In this document: positions 9,525-21,637 of the stretch, in pieces
How positions within the stretch are numbered: the stretch's first letter is position 1
How the letters are laid out: the number at the start of each line of letters is the position of its first letter
Assembly: GCF_019279795.1 (NCBI RefSeq)
Contig: NC_056748.1
Coordinates: 696,426,306-696,490,305 of the forward strand
Source of the DNA: Protopterus annectens
Lineage: Eukaryota > Chordata > Ceratodontiformes > Protopteridae
Reading direction: 5' to 3'
DNA length: 64,000 nt
The notes under the pieces: model-generated
What the model saw: only the letters and a program-made list of their open reading frames with translations
Databases searched by the model: none
Told to the model about the DNA's origin: nothing
Made by a program: the position numbers and the translations under genes

Positions 9525-12500
9525 GTTTCACAAGCTCGAGGTTTTTGAGTAGCTCGAGGCCAAATCCCTATCCCATAATGCTCTCTGCCTCACCTCTGAT
9601 CCCAACATATACAATATAAGAAAAACATGAACATTATTCCAGGCGGAGTAAGAAATCCTACACAAAGACCCACCAGACTGTAAATCTCTTACTCGGTCTT
9701 CGAGAAGCCTGGAGGGGGTAGGCGTGGAGGGAATGTAAGAATGAATGTGAGATGAACAACTCACATGGACTGTTATTGTAAGTACATAACTTCTTTATGT
9801 GAAGTTGCTCAATCTCGCTGTTCATTCTTACAAATGGGTAGCATCCCAAGCACCATTCATCCTGGGTGGCTCACGGGAGTATATTCCTGAGGACAGTGGA
9901 ACCAAAGGGAAGCCCTGTCCCTGGAGCCCTCATCTACTTTGTAATGCATAATGAAGGTATGTGGCTTTGACCAAGCGGCAGCTGCACACATCGTGTCTAA
10001 TGGCAGTCTAGCCATATAAGCTGAAGAAGTAGAAACAGCTCTTGTGGAATGCGCCTCCATGTTACGTTCTAACAGTTGATTCACGGAAGAATATGTGAAT
10101 TTTATACAATCAGTCAACCATTTGGAAAGAGTGACTTTTGACACCGGTAGCCTTTTCTTGGTATCAGAATGAGAGATGAAAAAGTTGTTCTGATTTTCTA
10201 AATTCTTTTGTTCTATCCAAATAAAATCCGAGTTGTCTGTGAATATCAAGTTTATGCAACATATACTCCAACTTGTTGGAATGGTTACTGAAAAAAGTTG
10301 GGAGCTCAATAGTTCGATTTAGATTAGCATCCAAACATACCTTTGGAAGGAAGGGTTAGTCTGGAGCAACACTGTGTCAGGGTGAAAAATCATATATGGG
10401 GGTTTAACAGATAAGGCCTGAAGGTCGGACACCCGATGTGCTGATGTAATGGCCACCAAGAAAATGGTTTTCCAAGACAGGAATTTTAGTTGGCAGGAAG
10501 ATGCAGGCTCATATAGAGGAAGAATAATCCTAGCTAGAACAAAATTTAGGTTCCAGGGAGTGAAACGTGTTCTAACTGGTGGTCTGAGATGTATGGTTCC
10601 TTTTAAGAAGGCTCTACATAACCTGTGAGACATAAGATTAGAACCTTCCAATCTGAGGTGAAAATTTGAAATTGCAGCTAATTGAACACATATGGTAGCT
10701 GCCGCAGCACCTTCATTAAAAAAGTTTAGTCAAGAACTCTAATATGCTAGCAATTGGGATGACGTATGGGTCAATATCATTTTGAGAAGCCCAGAAAACA
10801 AAAAGCTTCCACTTGCTGGCATATAACTTTCTGGTTGAAGCTTTATGTGAGGATACAAGGATATGCTGCACCTCTGAGGAAAGATTGTGGGACGTGGCTA
10901 TGTTGGAAATCGAAGCAGCCAAGCTGTCAATCTGAGGGAGTGAAGTGAAGGATGAGGAGCCCCTGACGAATGTGTCAGCAGATCTGGAACTGGGCCCAGA
11001 ATCCAAGGTTCCTCTAGTTGGCAGAGTCGAAGAAAGGGGAACAAAATCTGTCAAGGCCAATACGGGGCTATCAGAATTACAGCCATCCCCCAGGCTTTAG
11101 CTTTCTGCAGAAATTTTGAAATCAGGGGAATGGGTGGAAATGCATATAGGAGTCCCAGGGGCTAAACATGTACGAGAGAATCCCTTGGGTTTTCCCCTGG
11201 TGGGGGATTCAGGGCAAAGTAGCTTCTGCATTTGGCATTCATGGGGAGATGCAAACAGGTCACAGCAAGGCTGGCCCCATCTGCTGAAAATCATCTCTGC
11301 CAAGTTGTCTTTGAGGGACCACTCATGCGGCAGCAGGATGGTTCTGCTTAGTTTGTCTGCGATCATGTTGGATTTCACCGGGATGTGCGGCACTATCAGA
11401 AAGTGCCCCGTGGATACAGCCCACTGCCGGACTCTTAAGGCATCCCGACACAGGAGATAAGATTTTGTTCCCCCTTTTTTGTTGATATACCAGACTACTG
11501 ACATGTTGTCGGTCTGAATTGCAATTGTTCCCAGAGGAAGAGTGTCTTGGAAGTACTGCAGCGCCAAGAGTACTGCTCTCATCTCCAGAACATTGATGTG
11601 CAATTGTGACTCTGTCTCTGACCAGGTGCCATTGGTTGTTCTTCTCTGAAAAAGCCCCCCCCCCCTATCAGAGAAGCGTCCGTGGTCACTGTGGCTGATG
11701 GCGGGGAAAGAACAAATGGACGACCTACTGTTACATGGTAGCTGGTCAACCACCATTGAAGATCCTTTTGCATGAATCTGTCATGATTATCAAGAATGAC
11801 ATTGAAGTTGTTGGTAAGACCAGTGGGTGAAGAGTAACCACTTAAGTATTCTCATGTGCATGTGCCCTAGAGGAACTGCTATGAGAGTTGCTACCATAGT
11901 ACCTAGTAGTTTCAAAACTTGAGAGGCTGGTACTTTGTGTGTCAGAATGTCTGATGCCTGTTGCCAGTGTGTGACTATTCTTTCCAGTGGTAGTTTTACC
12001 ATGGCAGTGGTGGTGTCTAAATCTGCTCCGATAAAGGAAATACGCTGCAATGGTGACAACGCAGACTTGTCAACAATTATAGTAATTCCTAACTGAGAGC
12101 ACAGTTTTAGAGTGTGATCCCTGGATTGAACTAGTTGATGCCTGGAGGTGGCGGTGAGGAGCCAGTCGTCCAGGTACAGAAACACACGGAATCCTAGATG
12201 CCTCAAGTGAGCTGCAGCCACTGCCATGCACTTGGTAAACACTCTGGGGGCTGTTGTGAGACCAAAGAGCAGTGCTCAGAACTGATAATGAGTGGCTCCC
12301 AGATGGAAACACAGGTGATCTCTGGATGGTCTGGCCATTTTGATATGATAATACGCATCCTTGAGATCTATAAAGCACATCCAATCGCCCGTTCCTAGAA
12401 ACGGAAGAATCGACTGAAGCATGACCATCTGGAATTTCTCCTTCTTTGCAAAAGTGTTGAGTTTGCTGAGGTCCAAGATGGGCCTCCAGTCCCGTTTTCT

Positions 12501-13009
12501 TTGGAACTAAAAAGAATCTGGAGTAGGTTCTGGATCCTGTCTGGTCTGCTGGGACTGGCTGGACTACTTTTTTTCCAACAACCTTTGAATCTCTATGGTT
12601 GCTTGATCCCTAAGACTGAGTGGAGCGTCTCAGATTTTCATTCGTACGGAGAGAGGTTCTGTGAAAGGAATGACAAATCCTCTGGTAATAATGCTATGTA
12701 GCCAAGAATCTTTTGTAATTTTTAGCCAGGCGTCTGGATACAAAGACAAGCGACCCCCGACTGTCTCCAGGGTAGGACAGTCGGGCCTCCTTTCAGAAGC
12801 GCTGGTAGGGCTTGCCAAAGAACTGATCCCTGTCGCCCTGGTTTTGCACACCCCCTCTGCCGCCTAGGTGGCGGCTTCCATTATTTGCCCCCTCCTCTGC
12901 CCCTGGAGGGGGGTTCACTGTGTGTGTTCTGAAAGGCTCCTTGGGACTTGCGGAACCACATTTTTCTCCCTTTTGCCCTTTGGGGTAAGGTCTAGTAGGG
13001 GTGGAAAAA
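9525..13009 (-). mobile_element. DIRS-type retrotransposon, family alpha, copy 3 (3' part)
   Basis: On the minus strand it runs from the end of gag (about 12790-13009) through reverse transcriptase (about 11790-12640, with YLDDWLLTA), RNase H (about 11400-11760, with VTTDASLIGGGG and IQTDNMSVVWYINKKGG), the methyltransferase-like segment (with CCDLFASP), and recombinase (about 9857-11060, with SAHRVSDLQAL and the final AWSKPHTFIMHY). The ICR lies near 9720-9850. The right terminal repeat (from about 9525) lacks its outermost part. The 5' half is missing where a beta element begins at 13010. It is broken with many breaks, older than alpha copy 2. Confidence 0.85.
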
Positions 13010-16000
13010 AGTACAGTTGTGTACACTTACCATAAATGTAGATGTTCGAGTATATTCACTGTTGCAGTCATTACATTTGGGTAATCTGCTGGCAGGTTGC
13101 CCACAGTCGGCCTGAATAACAAACTCTTGGGTCCTGCGTCGGTTGCTGTCTCCTCTTCATGGTGTCAGGTCGTCAGGGGTATAAAACATGCAGCCGACGC
13201 CATTTTATTCAGTTTTTCTTGCCCCAGGTGCCCCCCAAATGGGGAGCAAAAATATATATATAAATAAACAGTAAATATATAAATGCACTTTTAGAAACAT
13301 AAACTTTACCTTCAAATAAAAGCAAATACACCACCAAGGCTTTTGAGTATAGTGAAGAAAAGAAAAGGTATAGCAGGTGGGTAACCCGGACTGCAACAAG
13401 TGAATACACTCGAACATCTACATTTATGGTAAGTGTACACAACTGTACTATGTTCTTCGTGTTTCACTGTTGCAGTCATTACATTTGGGTAGAATCCCAA
13501 AGCTATGGATGGGAGGATGGAACTAAACAGCATTACGAGCGGCTATAAGGCCCTGCAGGACTGCAGTGGCAAAGCCTGCCCTGGATTTGGAGAAGAGAGG
13601 TAAATGATAATGCTTTGTGAAGGTATGAACAGAGCTCCAAGTAGCAGCTACTAGAATGTCTTTGGTTGGGATCCCTCTGAGAAAAGCTACTGAAGTAGAG
13701 GCAGCCGTGGTGGAATGTGATCTGATCCCCTTGGGCACAGGTTTACCATGGTGTAAATAGCAGAAACAAATGCAGTGGCTTATTCATTTAGAAATAGTCT
13801 GCTTTGATATAGCCTTCCCCTCTGATCCTGCAGCAAATGCTACCAGTAGTTGCTCAGACTTTCTTAGAGATTTGGTCCTATTTAAGTAGAATCTTAGTTG
13901 TCTGTGTACATCCAATAAATGCGGAATCCGCTCCCCCTTGTTCTGCGGATTTGGGTAAAATGTTGGCAAGTGAATGGTCTGGTTAAGAGCCACACTGGAT
14001 ACCACCTTAGGCATAAAAGGATTGGTCCTGAGGGACAACCTGTCCGGGTAAAATATAATAAAAGGCTCCACTGCCATGAGAGCCTGTAGTTCTGAAACCC
14101 TTCTTGCTGAAGTGACTGCCAAAAGAAAAGCTGTTTTCCAAGACAGAAGTTTTATATCCGTAGTAGCTGCTGGTTCAAAAGGAGGCAGGGTGAGTTTTTC
14201 CAGCACAAAATTGTGGTCCTTGAAGGCTGTCAGAGCATTCTGTACAGCTAACATTTCCTTTTGATTTTTGTGTAGGTGTATTTGACTTGGGTTGCATTTG
14301 CTCTGAATGCACTTCCCTGCCAGGTGAGCCCCCCCCCATGCATAGTCTGATGCGTCTGTTAAGGTTTGGGCGGCAGGGGGTAGTGTGAACCGTAGTCCCT
14401 TGTTTTGGTGGCAGGCCTCTGTCCACCAAAGGAACTCTAGGCGTAGACAAGGTAATGATAGGAATCAGCTTCTAGATCCTGTGAATGTTGACACCATAGG
14501 CTTTTGAAATACCATTGCAGTTTCCTCATATGGAATTAGAAGAATGCAGGAGGCCTGCAGTATTTGCCTTGCAGATAACTGTGTTTTTGTGGCCACTTGT
14601 TTGAAGTAGGTTGTCATTAGTCCGTTTCTCTGGCATGAGGAAAGCCATCTGGGAAGTTGTATTCAAGCTTGCTCCCAGAAATATAATTTGTTGATAGGGT
14701 ACCAGGTGTGATTTCTTTTCGTTTATGGTGTACCCCAGACAAGTCAGTACCCTTTGAACAAAGGCCAGATGATTCAAAAGTATGTCTTGGCTTTCTGCCT
14801 GAATTAGACAATCGTCCAGGTATGGATATATTTGAATATTTCTTTGCCTGCAGAATGCAATGACTGGAGCTAGGCACTTTGTGAATACCCTGGGTGCAGT
14901 AGATAAGCCAAAGGGCACTGCAGAGAACTGATAGCGCATGTCGCCTGCTTTGAAGCATAGGTATCTTCTGCAAGACTCCCTGATAGGCATGTGGAGGTAT
15001 GCTTCTTTTAAGTCTAGTGTTGCCAACCATGCATCTTTGCCTAGCATAGGAAGCAGCTGGTGAAGAGTCAGCATCTTGAATTTTGGAATCAGTAGAAAGG
15101 TCCAGGATAGGACGCCAGGTATTGCCTTTTCTGGTTACCAGAAAAAGTCTCTAATAGAAACCTTGTCCCTTTTCCTCTTCTGGTACCAGCTGAATAGCCC
15201 CATGCTTAAGAGAGAGAGTACTTGATTTTGGGCCTCTGCCCACTGATTTGGGGGTAGATCTGGCCACCCGCCTTGGTGTTGGTAAGGTGTGGAAGTGAAA
15301 TCTGTATCCTTGGGACACTATATTTAAAACCTATTTGTCCTGAGTTATGAGTTCCCAGTTTTTGGCCTGCAGACCAGTCTTTCTGCCTAAAGGAGTATTC
15401 AGTAGGGAAGTGCTTGGAAGTTTTAAAAGCAAGTCATTGAGACAGTTTTCCATAGGGGGAGTCTTACTACTCCCTGATATGTGTGCGGAAACCCCCCACT
15501 GCTTAGTCTTGTGTGTCCCCTGGGAATGAAACCTGGGGTTTCTGCTGTGTCTGGGTTTGGCTTGAGAAGACCAGGAAGGGGCTGGAAAGAACCAATTCTT
15601 AGAGGGCCAGTGCCTACTAAATCTAGGAGGCTGAACTTGTAAGCAATCTTTAACAGTTTGCATAGATTTAGCTTTATCTTCCATCTTTTTAAGAACTTCC
15701 TCAGCCTTGTTGTCAAACAGGCAGTCGTGATTTAAGGGATCAGGCAAAGATTGCTCCTTAAGCCAAGCATGCTTTCTGAGCACAGACCCTGTAACAGCAG
15801 CCCTGCAAGAGGCCTCTAATGAATCAATTCCACATTGCAAAGTATGTTTTCCAACCTGTTCAACAGAATGCATTTAATCCTGTAATTATTTTCCGCAGAG
15901 TGAAGACTCAACATCATTTTCTGTTTAAATAATGCAATAACATGTTGCCGATACTTTAACATATGAAACTGGCAGTTTAAAGTTGCAGAAGTGTAAACCT

Positions 16001-17493
16001 TCTTACCCAATCTATCCAGCGCCCTGGAGTCTCTATCAGAAGGGGTATGATTTTTAGTAGTAAAAGCCTTAATGCCCTTGGGTCCCTGTGAAATAGTTTC
16101 TGGATCTGCAATAGGATTTTTAAAAAGGAACTTGTGTGAATCAGGAACCCTGTAATATCTGTCAGATTTTCTGGGAGCAGGAGGCAAAGAATCAGGGGCC
16201 AAACTAGATTCTGAAAAAGCATCATCAACAATGTCTAGTACAGGAGGAATAGCTAAAGGCCTATGCTGAGGCAGGAGTAAGAAATCCCTAAGCCTCTTTT
16301 CTGAATCAGAAAAATCCTGGCTTTCCCAGTGGAAATGCTCCCTTAGAGTATGCAAGTTTTCACCAAAAGAAAAATCCTCCGGAGGGGAAGTAGAGGGAAT
16401 AGAGTCCTCTGCATTATAATCCTCATAAGTAGATAAGGGCAAATCCAGATCATCAGAAAAATCAGAATCCTGGTCAGAAGATTCATAAACAACTTCAGTC
16501 CTAGGTCTCTTAGAAGGGGGGAGGTTGGCTTCTCCTGATTAGAGTTGTAAGATCTTCAGCCATTCTTATCATTTGTTTTTTAGGCATAGAGGCCTGAGCA
16601 TGCATTCTGGGTGTTGTTTTTTTTAGGCATGGTTTGAGGTTTAGGCCTAAATGAAGAAGTCATTGGTTTAATATGCAAGTCCGTAGGCCTGAATACACCC
16701 TCAGAAGCCGGTGGCTGCACAGTGGCTCCAGACCCATCCAAGGTACAGACATCTGCGGGATCCATAGTTGAAGCGCCTCGTGGCATACCAAACTCCGAAT
16801 GGGTCTCAGTAGAGGCCTGTGAATCAGAAGTAGTGGGTATCAGGGGCTGCGAGAGCACCTCACTGAGTACTGGCGACTGGCTTAGGAGAAGCATCATCGG
16901 CAGTTTTGGACCTTGACGGCCTGTCTCCGTCTTTATCTTTGCATTTTTTCAAAATCCCGGTAGTTGGATGGCTAACCGATGACATTTCTGGATAATTAAA
17001 ATGAGAATTGAAATATTTGGAGGCAAAAATATACCGACAACGGATAGTGCGCTGATTAAATAAAGCACAAAACCGACAGCAAGGTACGTTGTGGTCAGGG
17101 CCTAGGCAAGGAATACAGTACGAATGAAAATCTTTATGAGGTATTTGCTTTCCACAAGTAATGCAATTATTAACTTTTACTGACATCGGTAAGGAGCAAG
17201 AGAAAGTTTCCCCAACAGGGTACTTAGCTTTAGTTGAAGACTTCGGTTCTGAAACTCGAAAATGAAAATTTCAGGAGTTGGCTGACCGGCATTTGCAAAC
17301 TGCTTCTGTTTCGGGCACTGCACGGCAAGAAAGACTGATGTAATGGCATCGGCTGCATATTTTATACCCCTGACGTCAATGAAGAAGGGACAACAACTGA
17401 CTAAGGACCCAAGACTTTGTTAATCAGGCCGACTGAAGGTTACTGCAAGCAGATAACCCAAATGTAATGACTGCAACAGTGAAATACGAACAT
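13010..17493 (-). mobile_element. DIRS-type retrotransposon, family beta, copy 2
   Basis: Both termini are present: the right end (AGTACAGTTGTG, 13010) and the left end (GAACAT, 17493). In element order the parts are left terminal repeat (about 17200-17493), gag-like region (about 15331-17186) with the N-terminal cysteine motif CITCGKQIPHKDFHSYC, reverse transcriptase (about 14526-15330, with YLDDCLIQAES), part of RNase H, recombinase (about 13523-14250, with SARRVSELQAL and WSSVHTFTKHY), ICR (about 13395-13500) and right terminal repeat (13010-13240). It is shorter than its relatives and broken, with many breaks. The flank at 17494 does not continue the alpha copy that abuts the other end, so this is not a simple nested insertion. 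Confidence 0.88.
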
Positions 17494-18039
17494 CGGTGGA
17501 GACCAGTAACGACCACATGGGCTCAGCCAAGAAAGAAGCCTTGAAAATGTGTGGAGGAACCTGGAAGAGTCACACTGGCAAATCCCTAAAAGCACAGATC
17601 TTTCCCCAAAACACATTCTACAAAAGTATGTAGAAGAGCAGTCACAAAGTAAAAATCCCCTCACAAGTTATAACAATCCTTGAAACATAGCCTTCTTAAC
17701 CAAAAATCTTAAAAAATAGTTTTCCTTAGAAAAATAAACTTCAGGAAGGTTTTCTCCAGCAGGGGACTGTCAGTTCCATGAAGCCCACAGAAGGTACACA
17801 CTTTAATGGCAAGAAAGCTTTGAGCTTTTTTAACTGCCTTTTCATATGGATCTCTGCTCTAACAGCTTCTAGTTAGGACCCATGGAAGATGCCCTTAAGC
17901 TCTGAAAAGCTGGCTGGTTGGTCGGTCATATCCTTGACAGGATACAACTAAAATAGTTAAGCTACTACAACAGTGATCTAGAAGAAAGAAGAGATAGAGG
18001 ATGAACTCATGATGGACTTAAACAGTGGCTTCTTAGATG
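17494..18039. other. No recognisable feature
   Basis: About 550 bases between a DIRS beta end and a Penelope-like element. There is no coding signal above background. It may include the 5' non-coding part of the PLE that follows, but nothing in it proves that. Confidence 0.4.
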
Positions 18040-18699
18040 GAAACGTATTTTTTTGTACCACCTGTGTCTATTGAATTAAACAGTACTAAGGACTTTAAAG
18101 TGTATAACTTTTTTGATTTAATATTGAATATTACTGTTTTGTGACCTACTTGCTAAAGGTTTTACCTTTATTCCAAGTAAATCTGTGAATTTAGTCCAGA
18201 CATTAATTGACCTCAAACAATATGTGAGGAAGCTTAACTTCAGTGTAATTTTTCATAATGTTGGTTCATGACCCCTTTAGGGTCTCTGTTCACCCAGCTT
18301 TTGAGATTTTTGAAAAGGTTTGTTATTTGGATATAAGAATGCTATGTACAAACAATAATAATAGGAGACAAAAGTGCAGTCTGAGTAATGATGAAATAGA
18401 TGAATTAAAATTTCTTAAGCATTCTGTGGGGGCTAGAATTATGAAACCTGATAATGAGGGTGGTGTGGTCATCACGAAAATGAGGTTGGTCCTGAATACC
18501 CCCACTTATAACGGGAGTTCATTAAATGAAATGAATGGCACTTATGGAAAAATAAACAGACTTATTCAGGACCTCTATCAACGGTTTAATAAACATTGCT
18601 GAACTACACTTTTTGTCAGTAGAATTCCCCATAACCTCAGTTATTTTTGGGGTACCTAAATTACATAAGAGTATATATCAGCCCCCAATGTGACCTTTA

Positions 18700-19166
18700 G
18701 CAGATGACAGGGGTTCAATAACCCAACCATTGGCGAAATTCCTAGACATGCAATTAAAGATATATCTAATGGGAAAACCCCATTTGTGTGTCGATTCCTG
18801 GAATATTTTAATAAAAATGAATAATATAATGTATGATAATGAATTTTTATTAAGAACATTTGATATGGTCGATTTGTATGCAGTTATACCCCATGAAATA
18901 GGAGAACAATGGTTCTGTGATTACCTACATCTGAAGAATATTCCACAACAAAAAATGTATATGTTTGAACAACTCCTGGATATGGAACTTAAAAGAAATG
19001 TTATCCTTTTTGAGAAGGAATACTACCTCCAGACCCAAGGGATGGCAATAGGTTCATTATGTTGGGGCCTTTACGCCAATATAGTGATGCTCAAATGGGA
19101 AAGGCAATTTTTTAAAGGATTCACCATTGTTTCCTTTTTGCCATACATATACCCGTTTCCCTTGAT
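18700..19166 (+). pseudogene. PLE-2 reverse transcriptase, proximal part
   Basis: Open reading from about 18730 includes ITQPLAKFLDMQL-type sequence, the motif TFDMVDLYAVIPHE (DVSSLYTNIPHE in better-kept Penelope elements) and YYLQTQGMAIGSLCWGLYAN (the RQ..GTAMG..FAPSYAN motif). It ends at the RTE insertion. The enzyme copies PLE RNA into DNA. In this family reverse transcriptase and a GIY-YIG nuclease are normally in one protein. Confidence 0.8.
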
Positions 19167-20099
19167 ATATATGTACAAGGGTAGTGTGACATTGGTGAGG
19201 ACTGTGGTGGGAGTGACAGATACGTTTAAGGTGGAGTTGGGATTACATCAAGGATCAGCTCTGAGCCCTTTCTTATTTGCAGTGGTGATGGACAGGTTGA
19301 CAGATGAAATTAGACAGGAGGGCCCGTGGACTATGATGTTTGCAGATGACATTGTGATATGTAGTGGGAGTAGGGACCAGGTTGAGGAAACCCTGGAGAG
19401 GTGGAGATGTGCTTTAGAGAGGAGAGGAATGAAGGTCAGCAGGGCTAAAACAGAATATATGTGTGTAAATGAGAGGGAGGGTAGAGGAATGGTGAGGATG
19501 CAGGTAGTAGAGTTGGTAAAGGTGGATGAGTTTAAGTACTTGGGATCAACAGTTCACAGTAATGGTGAGTGTGGAAGAGAGGTGAAGAAGAGAGTACAGG
19601 CAGGGTGGAGAAGAGTGTCAGGAGTGATTTGTGACAGACGGGTACCAATAAGAGTGAAAGGGAAGGTCTACAAGAGGGTAGTGAGACCTGCTATGTTATA
19701 TGGGTTGGAGACGGTAGCATTGTCGAAAAGGCAGGAGTCAGAGCTGGATGTGGCAGAGTTAAAGATGTTAAGATTTGCACTGGGTATGACTAGGATGGAC
19801 AGGATTAGGAATCAGTATATTAGAGGGTCAGCTCAGGTTGGACAGTTTGGAGACAAAGCAAGAGCGGCGAGATTGCATTGGTTTGGACATGTGCTGAGGA
19901 GGGATGCTGGGTAAGCTGCCAGGTAAGAGGAAAAGAGGAAGGCCTAAGATGAGGTTTATGGATGTGGTGAGAGAGGACATGCAGGCGGTTGGTGTGAAAG
20001 AGCATGATGCAGAGGACAGGAAGAAATGGAAATAGATGATCCGCTGTGGCGACCCCTAACGGGAACAGCTGAAAGAAGATGATACCCATTTCCCTTGAT
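19150..20099. repeat. Target-site duplication around the RTE LINE
   Basis: The 17-base sequence TACCCGTTTCCCTTGAT at 19150-19166 is repeated with one mismatch at 20083-20099 (TACCCATTTCCCTTGAT). The copies flank the RTE fragment directly. This is the expected trace of target-primed insertion and fixes the LINE's limits. Confidence 0.9.
19167..20083 (+). mobile_element. RTE-clade LINE, 5'-truncated
   Basis: This is the 3' end of an RTE LINE inserted in PLE-2. Its open stretch begins inside the reverse transcriptase and continues to 19914. It shows GLHQGSALSPFLFAVVMDRL, PWTMMFADDIVI with the catalytic Asp pair, KTEYM, VDEFKYLGS, KGKVYKRVVRPAMLYGLE and HWFGHVLRR, all RTE hallmarks. The frame changes near 19908, after which the last segment (GKRKRGRPKMRFMDVVREDM and DRKKWK) continues. 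The non-coding 3' end reads TGGCGACCCCTAACGGG and closes with a short GAT repeat, as RTE tails do. The endonuclease and the start of the RT are absent. The flanking duplication shows one insertion event; the single mismatch in it suggests moderate age. Confidence 0.93.
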
Positions 20100-20859
20100 G
20101 ATATATTTATTTTGTGGAAGGGACCAAGGGATCAGGTTGAACCATTCTTGCACTATATTAATAACACAACCTCATTCTTGAAGTTCACACACACTATTAG
20201 TGATATTGAAATTCCATACTTGGACATTTTACTGAAGGAGGACAATATAAATTACAGGTTCTTAGCAGAAATTTATCATAAAAAATATATTCCAGTAGCT
20301 TCCTACACTATAGTAGTAGTCATCCCTTCTCACAAAAATGGGCTGTGGTTAAAGGCCAATTTGTCAGGTCAGCTGGTTTGGTGACCTTGTGGGAGTCATT
20401 TGAAAACGAATGTTTGAAATTGAAGGACATGTTTTCCAAGACAGGGTACCCTAATAATCTAATAGGCGTGCTGATGGGGGAAGTTATGGATAAGAGGCGT
20501 AATGGGTACTTTCTACCGATCTTAAATCCTACATCTAATCAGAATATAACCAGATCTACTGTTACAGATACAACCATTGCCGGCTCTGTACAGTGCTCAA
20601 CAGCTATAAAGTGGATTGGATTTGAATACCCTGACATGTGCCACAACAGAACTTCCATTCCAGTTTCACCACTACATTTTCAAGTGATGCATTTTATATT
20701 AAGAACATTTTGCAAAAAAAAATGGAAATTAAGTGGTGACAAGGATCTTAGGGAAGTTGTGGGGGATAGACTCACATGTGCATTTAGAAGAGGCTCTAAT
20801 TAAAAAAAAAAAAAAAAAACTCTTTTGAGCATCAACACCTTCTGTTTACTGGGAGATAC

Positions 20860-21138
20860 ATGTATAAATGTGATAGGTATAAATTTTGCCCCCATATCTT
20901 TGAAGGAAATACATTTAGAATCAATAATATGATGGTGAAGATACTCCATAAATGCTGTTGTAACAGTGAGAAATTAGTTTGTGTTTTATGTTCTGTTTAT
21001 GTTTTTATGTGGGGAAGACAGAACGGAAACTCAAAAACAGGACTGCGGAACATTTGAGAAATATTAGAGATTGTTGTGAAGTGAGTGCACTAGCAAAACA
21101 TGTCACATTAAATCCAGGACACATATTTAAATGCATTG
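20860..21138 (+). pseudogene. PLE-2 GIY-YIG endonuclease, proximal part
   Basis: The sequence encodes CLCFYVGKTERKLKNRTAEHLRNI, matching the second half of the GIY-YIG core (FYVG, then the conserved arginine and the R..EH helix). A Cys/His-bearing stretch precedes it (YKCDRYKFCPHIF), as in other PLEs. The nuclease would nick the target to start insertion. The DIRS element begins at 21139, and the PLE reading continues at 27338 in the same frame before it ends near the tandem repeat. A frame change lies near 21000. Confidence 0.8.
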
Positions 21139-21302
21139 ATGTTAAGTTGTCTATCTCGCCTTCATTCTTGCTGGATGGGTTCGGAGCCGACCTCGGCTCC
21201 GACTCGGCCACTCTAAAAGCTCGAGAGTTGGTTCCACCGGCTCGAGGCTCCCCTTATATCCCACAATGCTAGGCGAGAGTTACCTCAGATCTCGTTTGCC
21301 GC
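21139..21302 (+). repeat. Left inverted terminal repeat of DIRS alpha copy 2
   Basis: This is the reverse complement of 27149-27300 with very few differences. It contains the self-complementary stretch GGAGCCGACCTCGGCTCC. The right repeat carries about 37 extra bases at its outer end that the left one lacks, as is typical of DIRS elements. The extra part is restored by the ICR during replication. Confidence 0.9.
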
Positions 21303-21637
21303 TACAGCGATCGAGGTGTTGGTTTTCTACCGGCTTGTTGGTAAGTGTATTTTCAGTAAAGTTAGAATACTTAAACCCCTATATTTTTAAGTTTAACTAC
21401 TTTTCCCTTAGTTTACTGGATTTCTACCCCTGTTTTTCATAAAATCCCGTTTCTTTCCCACAAGAACTTAAAAGTTCTCCCTCGGGCCTTCTGGCCTTCC
21501 CCCATTCCCTAGTGGTGTGTGTGTGTTGCTCTTAATTAAAAGTTTTAGTTAATTGTTTTATTTTTGAGTTTTAAAATAAGATAAGTGTAATCAGTGTGTC
21601 TGACTGAGTGTGTGTGGTTACACTTTCTTGTTCTAGG

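Noticed and set aside
13205-13442. Small hydrophobic proteins encoded on the minus strand
   Set aside because: These frames lie in the non-coding terminal repeat and ICR of DIRS beta copy 2 and recur only because the repeat recurs.
19167-20083. BovB-type LINE acquired by horizontal transfer
   Set aside because: The motifs and the TGGCGACCCC...GAT tail fit the RTE group broadly, but nothing specific to BovB could be seen and no comparison could be run.
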